Below are positions 25,718 to 33,863 of a DNA stretch of 64,000 nt, in pieces. The DNA lies in contig JAHCIQ010000001.1 of assembly GCA_026129135.1 (NCBI GenBank), positions 620,001-684,000 on the forward strand, written 5' to 3'. The stretch is from Cyanobacteria bacterium TGS_CYA1. GTDB taxonomy: Bacteria > Cyanobacteriota > Vampirovibrionia > Obscuribacterales > Obscuribacteraceae. The notes below the pieces were generated by a model. The model saw nothing but the letters and a program-made list of their open reading frames with translations. It did no database searches and was not told the origin of the DNA. A program made the translations under genes and the position numbers. The first letter of the stretch is position 1, and every line of letters starts with the position of its first letter.

Positions 25718-26895
25718 GAGTAATTAGTTTTGTTTTTTGTTTGACCATTTTATTTCTGAGTGGTTTTTTTCTTGATGCGCATGCAAAATATGTGTTCAAA
25801 CCTGGCAGCCGTCAGGCGATATGGGTGCCGGATAATCAGGCTGCAAGCGGTGTCGAGTACAACAAACAAGGCTATTCAAGAAATGCTTCCAGCATCACAC
25901 AAACAGGTGGCATGTCTGTTCGACGCGGAATGTCCCCGCCTTCAATAAGCCCAGGTTCTATTTCTTCATCTCCTTCTGGGCGTATCGTTCAGAAAAGATC
26001 TTCGAACTCGATCTCGAGCGAGTTTACGGATTACGTAGAAGTGCAAGGTCTCAAACGCCCATTTTCTTATCATCTGCCATGTACTTACAATCGCGCCAGA
26101 TCCACACCTGTAGTACTTGTTTTTGCTGGACTGAAAATGAAAGGCACAGACATGATTGCTGCAACGGGAATGAATGGCGTTTCTAATCGCAACAACTTTA
26201 TTGTTGTTTATGGAGAGCCGGTCGGAGGAGAATGGCAGGATGGAATGAAGAATCGCGCTTATGACGACGTTCTATATGTACAGGCTGTGCTCACCAAACT
26301 CGGTACTATTTGCAATATCGATTCACATCGGGTTTATGCCGTGGGACTTAGTAATGGCGGTTTTTTCTGTCAATTGCTTGCATGTTCGATGCCAAGCAAA
26401 ATAGCGGCAATTGCAGTGGTGTCGGCTACTGGAATGGAGCAAGCTCTGCAGAAATCTGGTGGTGAGCGCGCTATGCCATGCATGTTTTTCTTGGGGACTG
26501 ACGACCCGTTGATTAACTGGCAAGATGGCAAAACCAAAACACTTGGAAAATATGCCAAACGACTTGGTGTCAGTGAAATCGATCCTGCTCTTTTGGATAT
26601 AGCAAGATATGGTGGATTTTATAGTGTTCCTGATTTGATTTCATTCTGGACGAACCATAACAGGTGTGCTGGCTCACCTGCTGAAAGTTACGAGCCAGAC
26701 AAAGATCCGCATGATGGTATGCGCGTGAAAAAATCACTGTGGGGTCACAGAGGAAACGCTGTAGTGCTCTATACCATTGAAGGCGGTGGACATACCTGGC
26801 CTGGATGCATTTTTCTATCCAGAAATCAGAAATGCTGCCAGGATATTGATACGAGTGAAATTATTTGGAAGTTTTTCCAGGGCGAGTCTCGATAA
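25714..26895 (+). CDS. Secreted poly(3-hydroxybutyrate) depolymerase-like esterase (LpqC family)
   Basis: A 393-residue protein beginning with GTG that overlaps the previous stop by 4 bases. It has a signal peptide (hydrophobic about 3-21, ending AHA), a Ser/Gly-rich linker (about 40-105) and an alpha/beta-hydrolase domain of the esterase-PHB-depolymerase family: RPFSYHLP, nucleophile GLSNGG (Ser213), acid in FLGTDDPLINW and His in GGGHTWPG. Family members cleave polyester or feruloyl/acetyl esters outside the cell. It closes the four-gene operon that begins with the lipid synthase, so a role in trimming or releasing an exported lipid or polyester is conceivable. Substrate not evident. Confidence 0.82.
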   Translation: MRVISFVFCLTILFLSGFFLDAHAKYVFKPGSRQAIWVPDNQAASGVEYNKQGYSRNASSITQTGGMSVRRGMSPPSISPGSISSSPSGRIVQKRSSNSISSEFTDYVEVQGLKRPFSYHLPCTYNRARSTPVVLVFAGLKMKGTDMIAATGMNGVSNRNNFIVVYGEPVGGEWQDGMKNRAYDDVLYVQAVLTKLGTICNIDSHRVYAVGLSNGGFFCQLLACSMPSKIAAIAVVSATGMEQALQKSGGERAMPCMFFLGTDDPLINWQDGKTKTLGKYAKRLGVSEIDPALLDIARYGGFYSVPDLISFWTNHNRCAGSPAESYEPDKDPHDGMRVKKSLWGHRGNAVVLYTIEGGGHTWPGCIFLSRNQKCCQDIDTSEIIWKFFQGESR

Positions 26896-26942
26896 AAATT
26901 TTTTTTTCGATCACGATCCCCTTTTTCCCTTCATAAATTTCG

Positions 26943-27069
26943 GAAAGAAATACTGCTGTATTTCTTTCATTTTAATAAAACTGCTAATTTTAGAAAGAAA
27001 AACTGCTGTATTTCTTTCATAATTGGTACGCAAAGATGGTTTTGAAAGAAAAACTGCTGTACTTCTTTC
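26943..27069. repeat. Three palindromic 26-base repeats, 50-51 bases apart
   Basis: Units at 26943-26968, 26993-27018 and 27044-27069. Each has arms GAAAGAAA and (T/C)TTCTTTC around a core ACTGCTGTA. Unit 1 is a perfect 11-bp hairpin with a TGCT loop; units 2 and 3 carry one and two mismatches. A further partial copy of the core (AACTGCT) lies near 26979. They occupy the gap after the esterase gene (26896-27114), just past a run of T residues at about 26898-26907. The pattern could be a terminator array, an RNA-stability element, a protein-binding array or a family of dispersed small repeats. Confidence 0.8.
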
Positions 27070-27114
27070 ACCGTAGGAAGTGAAGAAAAGAGAGGTTCAA
27101 AAAAAACATTAAAT

Positions 27115-27297
27115 TTATTGAGCCGCGTCGGCAGAAAAATTTTCAAGAATTCCATCTTGCGCATCAAAATAGATCGAAATCGGCTGGCAGCATACTTCAC
27201 AGTCTTCCACATAAGACTGGCTGCCACCTGTCAGATCGAGCAAAATAGAAATCTTTTCCCAGCAGTATGGACACTGGAAAAAATGCTCTTCGAGCAT
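27115..27297 (-). CDS. CPXCG-motif cysteine-rich zinc-ribbon protein
   Basis: A 60-residue protein matching the small Cys-rich CPXCG family: [10 protein letters not shown] near residue 8 and [11 protein letters not shown] near residue 33 give two Cys pairs likely to bind one zinc, followed by an acidic tail. The [18 protein letters not shown] centre is the family hallmark. Its start codon lies directly at the end of the ABC-F gene (no gap), so it is co-transcribed after ybiT. Function unknown in the family. Confidence 0.8.
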   Translation of the reverse strand: MLEEHFFQCPYCWEKISILLDLTGGSQSYVEDCEVCCQPISIYFDAQDGILENFSADAAQ

Positions 27298-28908
27298 TTA
27301 TTTCTTACCGGCTTTAGCCAGATCTTTGAATTTGTATTTTTGCAGATATTCTTCGTATGGATACTGGAAGTCGATGAATTGTCCATCGTGAGTGAAGGAA
27401 AGAACTCGTGTTGCCACACTCGATACAAGGTCACGGTCATGTGATACCACAAAGACTGTTCCTGGAAAATCAGACAACCCTTGAGAAAGTGCCGAGACTG
27501 CTTCAAGGTCCAAATGATTAGTCGGTTCGTCCAGTATGAGAATTGGATTTTTCTGCATCATGATTCGAGCCATGAGCAAGCGAGCTTCTTCGCCTCCAGA
27601 CAGATTCTCTGTCGCTTTTTGCACTTCGTCTTTTGAAAAAAGCATACGACCTAGTAATCCGCGAATAACCTGGTCGTCTTCATCTTCTCTGAATTGCATC
27701 AACCATTCGATAACTGTAGATCCAGTCTTGATTTCTTTGTGGAAATCTTGAGGGAAATAACTCCAGGTAGCTGCTTCGCCCCATTTGACACTACCATTAT
27801 CTGGTTCGATTTCGCCAAGCAAGCATCGCAAGAGCGTTGTTTTTCCAACACCGTTTGCGCCGATGATGGCGACTTTGTCACCGCGATTAATATCAAAAGT
27901 TACTTTGTCGAAAAGTTTTTTGTCATCGAATGCTTTAGACAAATCTTTGACTTTGAGCACTTCGCGCCCAAACGGTTTGGTCTGTTCGAACTTGATATAA
28001 GGTCTTTGAATATTGGAACGTTTCAATTCTTGAGGTGCGAGTCGTTCAATCTCTTTTTTGCGTGACTGCACTTGAGAAGAACGTGAACCAGCCTGGAAAC
28101 GCGCAACGAAATCTTGCAACTGAGCAATTTTTTTCGCTTTGTCTTTATTCGCGGCTTCGATTGTCTGGCGGCTCTGCATTTTGTTTGACACCATGTCGTC
28201 ATAATTGCCTGGATACAAGATGACGGTGTCGTAATCGATATCTGCGATGTGGGTGCAGACTGAATTTAGAAAATGCTTGTCGTGCGAAATCACGATGAGC
28301 GTTCCTTCGTATTGCATCAAAAATTCTTCAAGCCAGTGGATCGTATCTAAGTCCAAGTGGTTTGTTGGTTCGTCGAGAAGAAGCGCTTCCGCTCCGCCGA
28401 ACAGCGCTTGAGCCAGCAGAACGCGAAATTTGAAGTCAGTCGCAAGAGTCGACATCAAGTTTTCGTGGTCTTCTTCTGGAATGTCGATACCGCGTAAAAT
28501 TTCTGCGGCTTCAAATTCAGCCATATAGCCGTTTTCGTCAGCAATGATTGATTCTAATTCTCCCAGTCGTTCCATCTGCTCGGGAGTTAAATCGGGCAGT
28601 TCGCATAATACGTCTTTTTCTGTGAAGGCAGACCACAGTGTCTCATTTCCCATGATTACTGTATCTATGATGCGCTCATTGTCATAGGCGAACTGGTCTT
28701 GTTTGAGTACGCCCACGTGTTTGGGGCGCTGTATCGTGCCAGAGTTTGAAGGCTCCACTTCACCTGTGAGAATCTTCATGAAAGTGGATTTACCCGAGCC
28801 ATTAGGACCTGTCAGACCGTATCTGTTCCCTGGCGCGAATTTGACCGACACGTTATCAAAAAGGGTGCGGGTACCGAATTCTTTTGTTACTTCTGTGACT
28901 ATAATCAT
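27298..28908 (-). CDS. ybiT: ABC-F family ATPase, YbiT-type
   Basis: A 536-residue soluble protein with two ABC domains and no membrane segments. Walker A motifs are GPNGSGKST and GANGVGKTT; Walker B motifs are ALLLDEPTNHLD and ILILDEPTNHLD. ABC-F proteins act on the ribosome E site, regulating translation. The NRYGLTGPNGSGKSTFMKILTGEVEP and LKQDQFAYD segments resemble E. coli YbiT closely. I start at ATG 28908 (MIIVTEVTKEFG), where homology begins; the frame extends about 90 codons upstream, but that part lies across the divergent ychJ gene and looks random. The two starts are 32 bases apart. Confidence 0.92.
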   Translation of the reverse strand: MIIVTEVTKEFGTRTLFDNVSVKFAPGNRYGLTGPNGSGKSTFMKILTGEVEPSNSGTIQRPKHVGVLKQDQFAYDNERIIDTVIMGNETLWSAFTEKDVLCELPDLTPEQMERLGELESIIADENGYMAEFEAAEILRGIDIPEEDHENLMSTLATDFKFRVLLAQALFGGAEALLLDEPTNHLDLDTIHWLEEFLMQYEGTLIVISHDKHFLNSVCTHIADIDYDTVILYPGNYDDMVSNKMQSRQTIEAANKDKAKKIAQLQDFVARFQAGSRSSQVQSRKKEIERLAPQELKRSNIQRPYIKFEQTKPFGREVLKVKDLSKAFDDKKLFDKVTFDINRGDKVAIIGANGVGKTTLLRCLLGEIEPDNGSVKWGEAATWSYFPQDFHKEIKTGSTVIEWLMQFREDEDDQVIRGLLGRMLFSKDEVQKATENLSGGEEARLLMARIMMQKNPILILDEPTNHLDLEAVSALSQGLSDFPGTVFVVSHDRDLVSSVATRVLSFTHDGQFIDFQYPYEEYLQKYKFKDLAKAGKK

Positions 28909-28940
28909 GTCGGGATTATACCTTAAGACGAGACTCAACC

Positions 28941-29396
28941 ATGAGCAAAGTGTCAAATTGCCCTTGTGGCGCTTCAAATTCATACAAACTTTGTTGCCAG
29001 AAATATCACAACGGGCAAAAACCAAAGACAGCGCTGCTTTTGATGAAGTCGCGTTATTGCGCTTTCGCCAGGGGCGAAGTTGACTATATTGTAAAGACCA
29101 CGCATCCCAAGAACCCTGCGCTACAAAACGATGTTTCAAAGTGGCGGCGTGAATTGCAAGAGTTTTCAAAAAATACACAATTCAGAGGACTCAAGATTTT
29201 AGAAGTAAAGGAAGCCGAGCTCAATGGGAAAGCCACAGTGACCTTTTGCGTCGATTTAATTCAACACGGGCACCAGGCTGGTTTCACCGAAAAAAGCACT
29301 TTTGAAAAAGTGAATGGTCGATGGCTTTATCTCGATGGTGTTATTCAATCATCGGTGGAAGCGGAGCTTCAGGGAGAGTCGGACTTTTCTTTGTAG
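28941..29396 (+). CDS. ychJ: YchJ-family protein with SEC-C zinc motif
   Basis: A 151-residue protein with the N-terminal SEC-C metal-binding motif CPCGASNSYKLCCQKYH (zinc) followed by the YchJ NTF2-like domain: LMKSRYCAFARGEVDYIVKTTHP and the C-terminal STFEKVNGRWLYLDG. The shape is normal for the family, whose role is unproven. The last 56 bases overlap the end of the convergent OPT transporter gene, so both coding frames share sequence in opposite directions. Confidence 0.88.
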   Translation: MSKVSNCPCGASNSYKLCCQKYHNGQKPKTALLLMKSRYCAFARGEVDYIVKTTHPKNPALQNDVSKWRRELQEFSKNTQFRGLKILEVKEAELNGKATVTFCVDLIQHGHQAGFTEKSTFEKVNGRWLYLDGVIQSSVEAELQGESDFSL

Positions 29397-31446
29397 CAAT
29401 TTTATATAAAACTGCTGCCATAAAAACGAAGAAACCTACGCCTAGAAGTTCGTAACCTTTGGGACCAAGAGTGGCACTTAGTGTATGTTCCAGACTGATG
29501 GTTTGAAGCCAGGTGTAAATCGATTCTGGAATACACAAAAGTGCAACTATCACTCCTGCAAGTGCGCCGCCTGCCACAAGGCCTGTAGCAAACAAGCTTC
29601 CATTGCCCAGTTCGGCATCCTCTTCAGTTTCGCCTTTCGCCTTGGCACGCATATCGACAAATTTTTTCACTACCCCGCCTGCAAAAATTGGCAAAGTTGT
29701 GGATAGGGGCAGATAGGCTCCTACAGAGAAGTTGAGAGCATTCACGCCGCAGAGTTCCATAGTGAGGGCAAGGAAAATTCCGACCATGACGAAATTCCAG
29801 TCGAGGTTGAATGAAAGCATGCCTTTGATCAAAGTTGCCATCAAAGTTCCTTGTGGTGCCGAGAATTTAGCGGAACCTATGGCGTGTTGAATGCCCTGCG
29901 CAGCCATGTCTGGAGATGGAACGTCGAGCATTTTTACAGTTAAGCCAATTACAAGCGACGAGACTACAGCTCCAATGAATAAACAGATTTGTTGCGCTCT
30001 AGGAGTGGCTCCTACTATATATCCGGTTTTTAAGTCCTGTGATGTTGCGCCACCATTGGCGGCGGCAATACAAACGATACCTCCTACGACAAGAACCATT
30101 GGTTCGTAAAAATGTCCGGTCATACCAAATCCGATGAATACGAGCGAAGTAGCCATCAATGTGGCGATTGTCATACCCGACACAGGGTTAGAACTGGAGC
30201 CGATGAGACCAACTATTCGACTTGATACTGTCACGAAGAAGAATCCAAAAATAACTACCAGAATGCCAATGAGTAATTTTTGAATAATGGAGTCGCCTGG
30301 AATTTGAGGCATCAGCATCATCAAAACAACCAGTGCAAGCGAACCGAAGAGCACGACTTTGATAGACAGATCTTTTTCAGTTCTAGATATCGACTCCTGT
30401 GCTGCTTTATCATTCAACGATCCAAGACTATCTTTAAACGAAGAAATGATAGTTGGTATAGTTTTCATCAGGGTCATGAAGCCACCGCAGGCAACAGCTC
30501 CTGCTCCTATCTGACGAACGTATGCTCTGTAAATAGCATCAGCTGTATTTGCAAATGTATGAGTGGCAGGATTCCAGTCCCCTGGACCGCCGGCAGTTTC
30601 AAGACTGGCTAGATTACCTAGTTTTACTAGTTGAGCGGCAATGGTGTCAGCTGGAACAAGAGCGGCAAGAAGCGGTATCAACCCCAACCAGGCAAGCACA
30701 CCGCCTGCAACGAGCGTACCTGCAATTTTGAATCCTACGATATACCCAACACCAAGATATTCAGGTGTTATTTCACCCGCGACCGTGGCCGATGGAAAGA
30801 ATTTGTTTGTTTGCTCAGTAACGAATTTTGGTGTTTCGGCTATCAGATGTAAGATGCGTTGACAAATTGCATAAATGACAGCAAAAGCAAGTCCGAGATA
30901 AGCTGTCTTAGCAAAGTCGCCACCTTTTTCACCGGCGATGAGGACCGAACCACATGCGGTGCCTTCGGGATATGGTAGATTTCCATGCTCTTTGACGATG
31001 AGTGAGCGGCGAAGAGGAACCATCATCAGTGTACCGAGCATGCCACCAAGGGCAGCTAAAGTAAAAATGGTCCAGTAATTGAAAAAGCTCGCGCCAACAC
31101 TCTCGCCATTTGATACAGATAAAAAGAGAAAGCCAGGAAGGGTAAATACTACTCCAGAAGCAATTGATTCGCCTGCTGAGGCTGTTGTTTGCACGATGTT
31201 ATTTTCAAGGATAGTGGTTTTGAAAAATTTGCTTCCAATAGACATTGCAAGCACTGCAACCGGAATCGACGCTGAAACTGTCAGACCCGCTTTCAAAGCC
31301 AAATAAACAGTAGCTGCTCCAAATAAAACTCCAAAGATGCAGCCAAGAATTATTGCTCTTGGCGTGAGCTCTTTCATTTGCGTTTCTGGAGCGACGTATG
31401 GCTTGAATTCGCCTTGAGGCTGTTGAACTTGCGCGTTTTCGTGCAT
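29341..31446 (-). CDS. OPT-family oligopeptide/metal-chelate transporter
   Basis: A 701-residue inner-membrane protein with about 14-16 hydrophobic helices. Signatures of the bacterial OPT family are visible: ELTPRAIILGCIFGVLFGAA near the start, NLPYPEGTACGSVL (about 155-170), ASGVVFTLPGFLF and GSSSNPVSGM. OPT carriers import peptides or metal-chelator complexes by proton symport. It ends inside ychJ (56-base convergent overlap) and starts divergently from the L,D-transpeptidase gene. Substrate not predictable. Confidence 0.9.
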   Translation of the reverse strand: MHENAQVQQPQGEFKPYVAPETQMKELTPRAIILGCIFGVLFGAATVYLALKAGLTVSASIPVAVLAMSIGSKFFKTTILENNIVQTTASAGESIASGVVFTLPGFLFLSVSNGESVGASFFNYWTIFTLAALGGMLGTLMMVPLRRSLIVKEHGNLPYPEGTACGSVLIAGEKGGDFAKTAYLGLAFAVIYAICQRILHLIAETPKFVTEQTNKFFPSATVAGEITPEYLGVGYIVGFKIAGTLVAGGVLAWLGLIPLLAALVPADTIAAQLVKLGNLASLETAGGPGDWNPATHTFANTADAIYRAYVRQIGAGAVACGGFMTLMKTIPTIISSFKDSLGSLNDKAAQESISRTEKDLSIKVVLFGSLALVVLMMLMPQIPGDSIIQKLLIGILVVIFGFFFVTVSSRIVGLIGSSSNPVSGMTIATLMATSLVFIGFGMTGHFYEPMVLVVGGIVCIAAANGGATSQDLKTGYIVGATPRAQQICLFIGAVVSSLVIGLTVKMLDVPSPDMAAQGIQHAIGSAKFSAPQGTLMATLIKGMLSFNLDWNFVMVGIFLALTMELCGVNALNFSVGAYLPLSTTLPIFAGGVVKKFVDMRAKAKGETEEDAELGNGSLFATGLVAGGALAGVIVALLCIPESIYTWLQTISLEHTLSATLGPKGYELLGVGFFVFMAAVLYKIATKKSPTLPEAPLPPMIE

Positions 31447-31486
31447 AAAATAAGATACTCATTTTTTGGGAGTTTCTATTTTATCA

Positions 31487-32269
31487 ATGGATCGGTTGTC
31501 AATGAGGCGTTTTTTCTCAATTCTTCTGGCTCTAATCTTTATTGGCTTGCAGACCAATGCCAAGGCTAAGGATGCTGTTCTAAAAATTCCAAGCATTAAA
31601 GATCGCATAGAGTCTTTTGGCGAGCGTTCGCGCAAAACAATCAAACCTGCTTTTCAGGCGAACGAAGTTTCATACCCGCCCTCGAAAATGACTTGGATTG
31701 CACTTAAAAAAGAAAAAGTGCTTTTGCTTTTTGCTCCAAATAAAAAAGGCAAATTCGTGCAAGTTTTGAATTATCCTATCCTTGGGACCAGCGGTATCAC
31801 TGGTCCCAAACTCAAAGAAGGCGACAAGCAAATTCCGGAAGGATTCTACAGAATTAGTGGAATGCGACCCAAAGTCATTGCTCATGTGGGTCTAGATATC
31901 AATTACCCAAATGCTGAAGATAAAATGCACGCCAAAAAAGAGCGTCGAAAAACTCTTGGCGGCGATATCATGATTCACGGAAGTTACTGGTCTACAGGCT
32001 GTCTTGCCATGGGCAACGAAGCTATTGAAGAGCTGTTTACTCTAGCGCATGATACCAAATACGGTAACATCAGCGTTCTTTTCGCGCCATGCGATCTGAC
32101 CACCAAAACATGCAATATCGATTTTAAAAAACAGCCTAAATGGCTGCCTGATTTGTATCAGCGCTTGAAGAAAGAAATGGCGCACTATCCCATAAATGAA
32201 AGTCCAGGTTCTAAACCAAAAAATGTCTGGGAAAGAGTTTCTGTGATCAAATCAAATCAGTACCAGTAA
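31487..32269 (+). CDS. L,D-transpeptidase (YkuD/YafK-like), exported
   Basis: A protein of about 260 residues with a signal peptide (RRFFSILLALIFIGLQTNAKA) and a YkuD-type catalytic domain. The core motif IMIHGSYWSTGCLAMGN holds His, Ser and the nucleophile Cys. Such enzymes make 3-3 or lipoprotein cross-links in peptidoglycan, or cut them (YafK/DpaA). The preceding HVGLDINYPNAED resembles the YafK subgroup. ATG 31487 is chosen; an in-frame ATG at 31502 and an upstream TTG at 31466 are alternatives. It is divergent from the OPT gene, and its last 18 bases overlap the convergent membrane-protein gene. Confidence 0.85.
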   Translation: MDRLSMRRFFSILLALIFIGLQTNAKAKDAVLKIPSIKDRIESFGERSRKTIKPAFQANEVSYPPSKMTWIALKKEKVLLLFAPNKKGKFVQVLNYPILGTSGITGPKLKEGDKQIPEGFYRISGMRPKVIAHVGLDINYPNAEDKMHAKKERRKTLGGDIMIHGSYWSTGCLAMGNEAIEELFTLAHDTKYGNISVLFAPCDLTTKTCNIDFKKQPKWLPDLYQRLKKEMAHYPINESPGSKPKNVWERVSVIKSNQYQ

Positions 32270-33463
32270 AGTCTCTATACCGTATAACGCCAATAGCTGT
32301 GAAAAGGTAGCGTCGTATTGATCCGAACTCAGTACTTGTCTAAACGCCTCGAGTGGACTTGACTGAGCGAAAGTTTTTTGTAATTGCGCAAGTTGTTTTT
32401 CAGCTTCGATTGTTGGCGTTTCTTCAATGTGCAATTTCCAGCCTTCAAAAGCGAAATCGAAAATGACAAAATAGGTGATTGTCAAAGATAAAATATACAA
32501 AAGCGATTGCAGAGTCGCATTTTGACCCGTTATCAGAAGCAAGCCGAAGCCGATTCCTATGCTTGCAAGTATAGACACAATCAAGGCAAGCCAAAAAATG
32601 ATATTGACAGAGTTCAGTATCAGTTTCAATAACTTAAAACGCCAGCCGCTGCGCTGTGCTTTTTCTGCCACTAATGCCAGTTCTTGATAAAGCGGAAGCA
32701 ATTCTCGAAATCCCAGAATCAATCGCGCAAAAAAAGCTGCTGCAAGTGAAGCCAGAATAGAAATAATTGCCTGGGTTATAGAAAGGGCAGACACTAGAAA
32801 GACTGGTATCAAAGATAGTGCAAGACCAGCTGCTGCTGCAACGAAAAAATAATTGCCGGTGCGAAGACGTATATCTTCAGGTACGAGTAGTCCACGAGCA
32901 AGGAGATCTTTTCGCAACTCGCTTTGAAAAGCTTGTTTGTATCCAGCACTGGAAAAGTCAGCGAGAATTCTTACAAGACCGCTTGGTGCAAAATATTTTT
33001 TGAGTTTTCTGGGATCTTGTATGGTGTCACTAATTACTGTTTTCAACGATTTGCGCACGAAATTGTACAGAAAAAACACACGACGCGAAATTTGAATAGG
33101 GGTTTTTGCGCCTTTCAAAACGGTTTCCTGCGTTTTTTGCATTGCCCATTCTTTGACCGAACGAGTAACGACTCCCCACATGTTCTGCTCGTAGGGAGCC
33201 AGAGTCGAGCCGTCATCCTGGGTGTTTTTTAACTTTCTTTGCAACAAGTCGACTGCAAGTACTACAAGTGTATGAGTGACGTCGCCACCTCTTAAAAGAT
33301 AAGCAATTTCGCAGGGCGCAAGCGAGCTTTTGCCTTGCTGGTCTATTTTTTCAGAGGAGCAAAGCTGGCGAAGTTTGGAGCGGACCAAAAGCAAAAGCAC
33401 CAGCAATCCGCCTAAGCTTACGCAAAAATAGGCGAGTGGAGATATCAACAGGTCCTTTTCCAT
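32252..33463 (-). CDS. Membrane protein, possibly TIGR04222-like
   Basis: A protein of about 403 residues with a membrane segment near the N-terminus (about 8-28), a soluble part containing LAPCEIAYLLRGGDVTHTLVVLAVDLLQRK, and two pairs of hydrophobic segments (about 203-255 and 290-335). The Pro-x-Glu-Ile-Ala-Tyr-Leu-x-x-Gly-Gly stretch resembles the soluble domain of TIGR04222 membrane proteins of unknown function; this is recall. An upstream ATG at 33499 would overlap the start codon of the divergent gene, so ATG 33463 is preferred. Neither has a clear ribosome site. Confidence 0.6.
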   Translation of the reverse strand: MEKDLLISPLAYFCVSLGGLLVLLLLVRSKLRQLCSSEKIDQQGKSSLAPCEIAYLLRGGDVTHTLVVLAVDLLQRKLKNTQDDGSTLAPYEQNMWGVVTRSVKEWAMQKTQETVLKGAKTPIQISRRVFFLYNFVRKSLKTVISDTIQDPRKLKKYFAPSGLVRILADFSSAGYKQAFQSELRKDLLARGLLVPEDIRLRTGNYFFVAAAAGLALSLIPVFLVSALSITQAIISILASLAAAFFARLILGFRELLPLYQELALVAEKAQRSGWRFKLLKLILNSVNIIFWLALIVSILASIGIGFGLLLITGQNATLQSLLYILSLTITYFVIFDFAFEGWKLHIEETPTIEAEKQLAQLQKTFAQSSPLEAFRQVLSSDQYDATFSQLLALYGIETLLVLI

Positions 33464-33497
33464 GATTAAATGATAGGGTAATTTTCCCGGAGATGCC

Positions 33498-33755
33498 ATG
33501 AAAGACAGTTATATGATTTTTGTCATTCTTGCCGTCCTGGCCACGCCGCTCTTGCCTTTATTTTTGAGAAGCAAGTGCCCATCTTGTGGCAAGCGAAAGC
33601 TCGAAAAAATGGGCACCGAGACAATTGAGTCGGCGGAGCTGAATAAGACTTATATTACGAAATACAGGTGTCATGCCTGTTTGAAGCATTTTGAACAAGA
33701 AAAAAGCGGTCAATTGAAAGAAGCTGCGGCGCCCGAGGCTCTCGAATCGGTCTAG
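33498..33755 (+). CDS. Small membrane-anchored zinc-ribbon protein
   Basis: An 85-residue protein: one N-terminal membrane segment (about 5-22), then a four-Cys ribbon CPSCGKRKL...CHACLKHF (about 27-64), then an acidic Ala/Glu tail. GGAG lies 7 bases before the ATG. The pair of CxxC motifs suggests bound zinc. No family name; partners may be the adjacent membrane protein it diverges from. Confidence 0.6.
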   Translation: MKDSYMIFVILAVLATPLLPLFLRSKCPSCGKRKLEKMGTETIESAELNKTYITKYRCHACLKHFEQEKSGQLKEAAAPEALESV

Positions 33756-33863
33756 AGATAAGCTCACTTGCATCTTTGTCGGCATCTGATCGCGGCAAAT
33801 GTTCTATAATAGAGTAATACCAGTAATCAGAGTTATGCAAATCTGTGTCTCGGTAGAGAAACT
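33756..33863. promoter_or_regulatory. Upstream region of the sensor kinase operon
   Basis: A perfect TATAAT lies at 33805-33810, about 54 bases before the kinase ATG, but no good -35 stands 16-18 bases upstream. It may be an extended or activator-dependent promoter. Confidence 0.35.

Noticed and set aside
26943..27069. Three repeats as a short CRISPR array
   Set aside because: Units are strongly palindromic with drift, spacing is only 24-25 bases, three copies exist and no cas genes are near.
26967..27227. Leftward 86-codon reading frame across the palindromic repeats
   Set aside because: It is made of the repeats (MKEIQQFFF-like units) and overlaps the CPXCG gene antisense-free region; no homology or ribosome site.
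28909..29178. Extended ABC-F start up to 29178
   Set aside because: The added 90 residues lie antisense to ychJ and show no ABC-F features; ATG 28908 matches the family.
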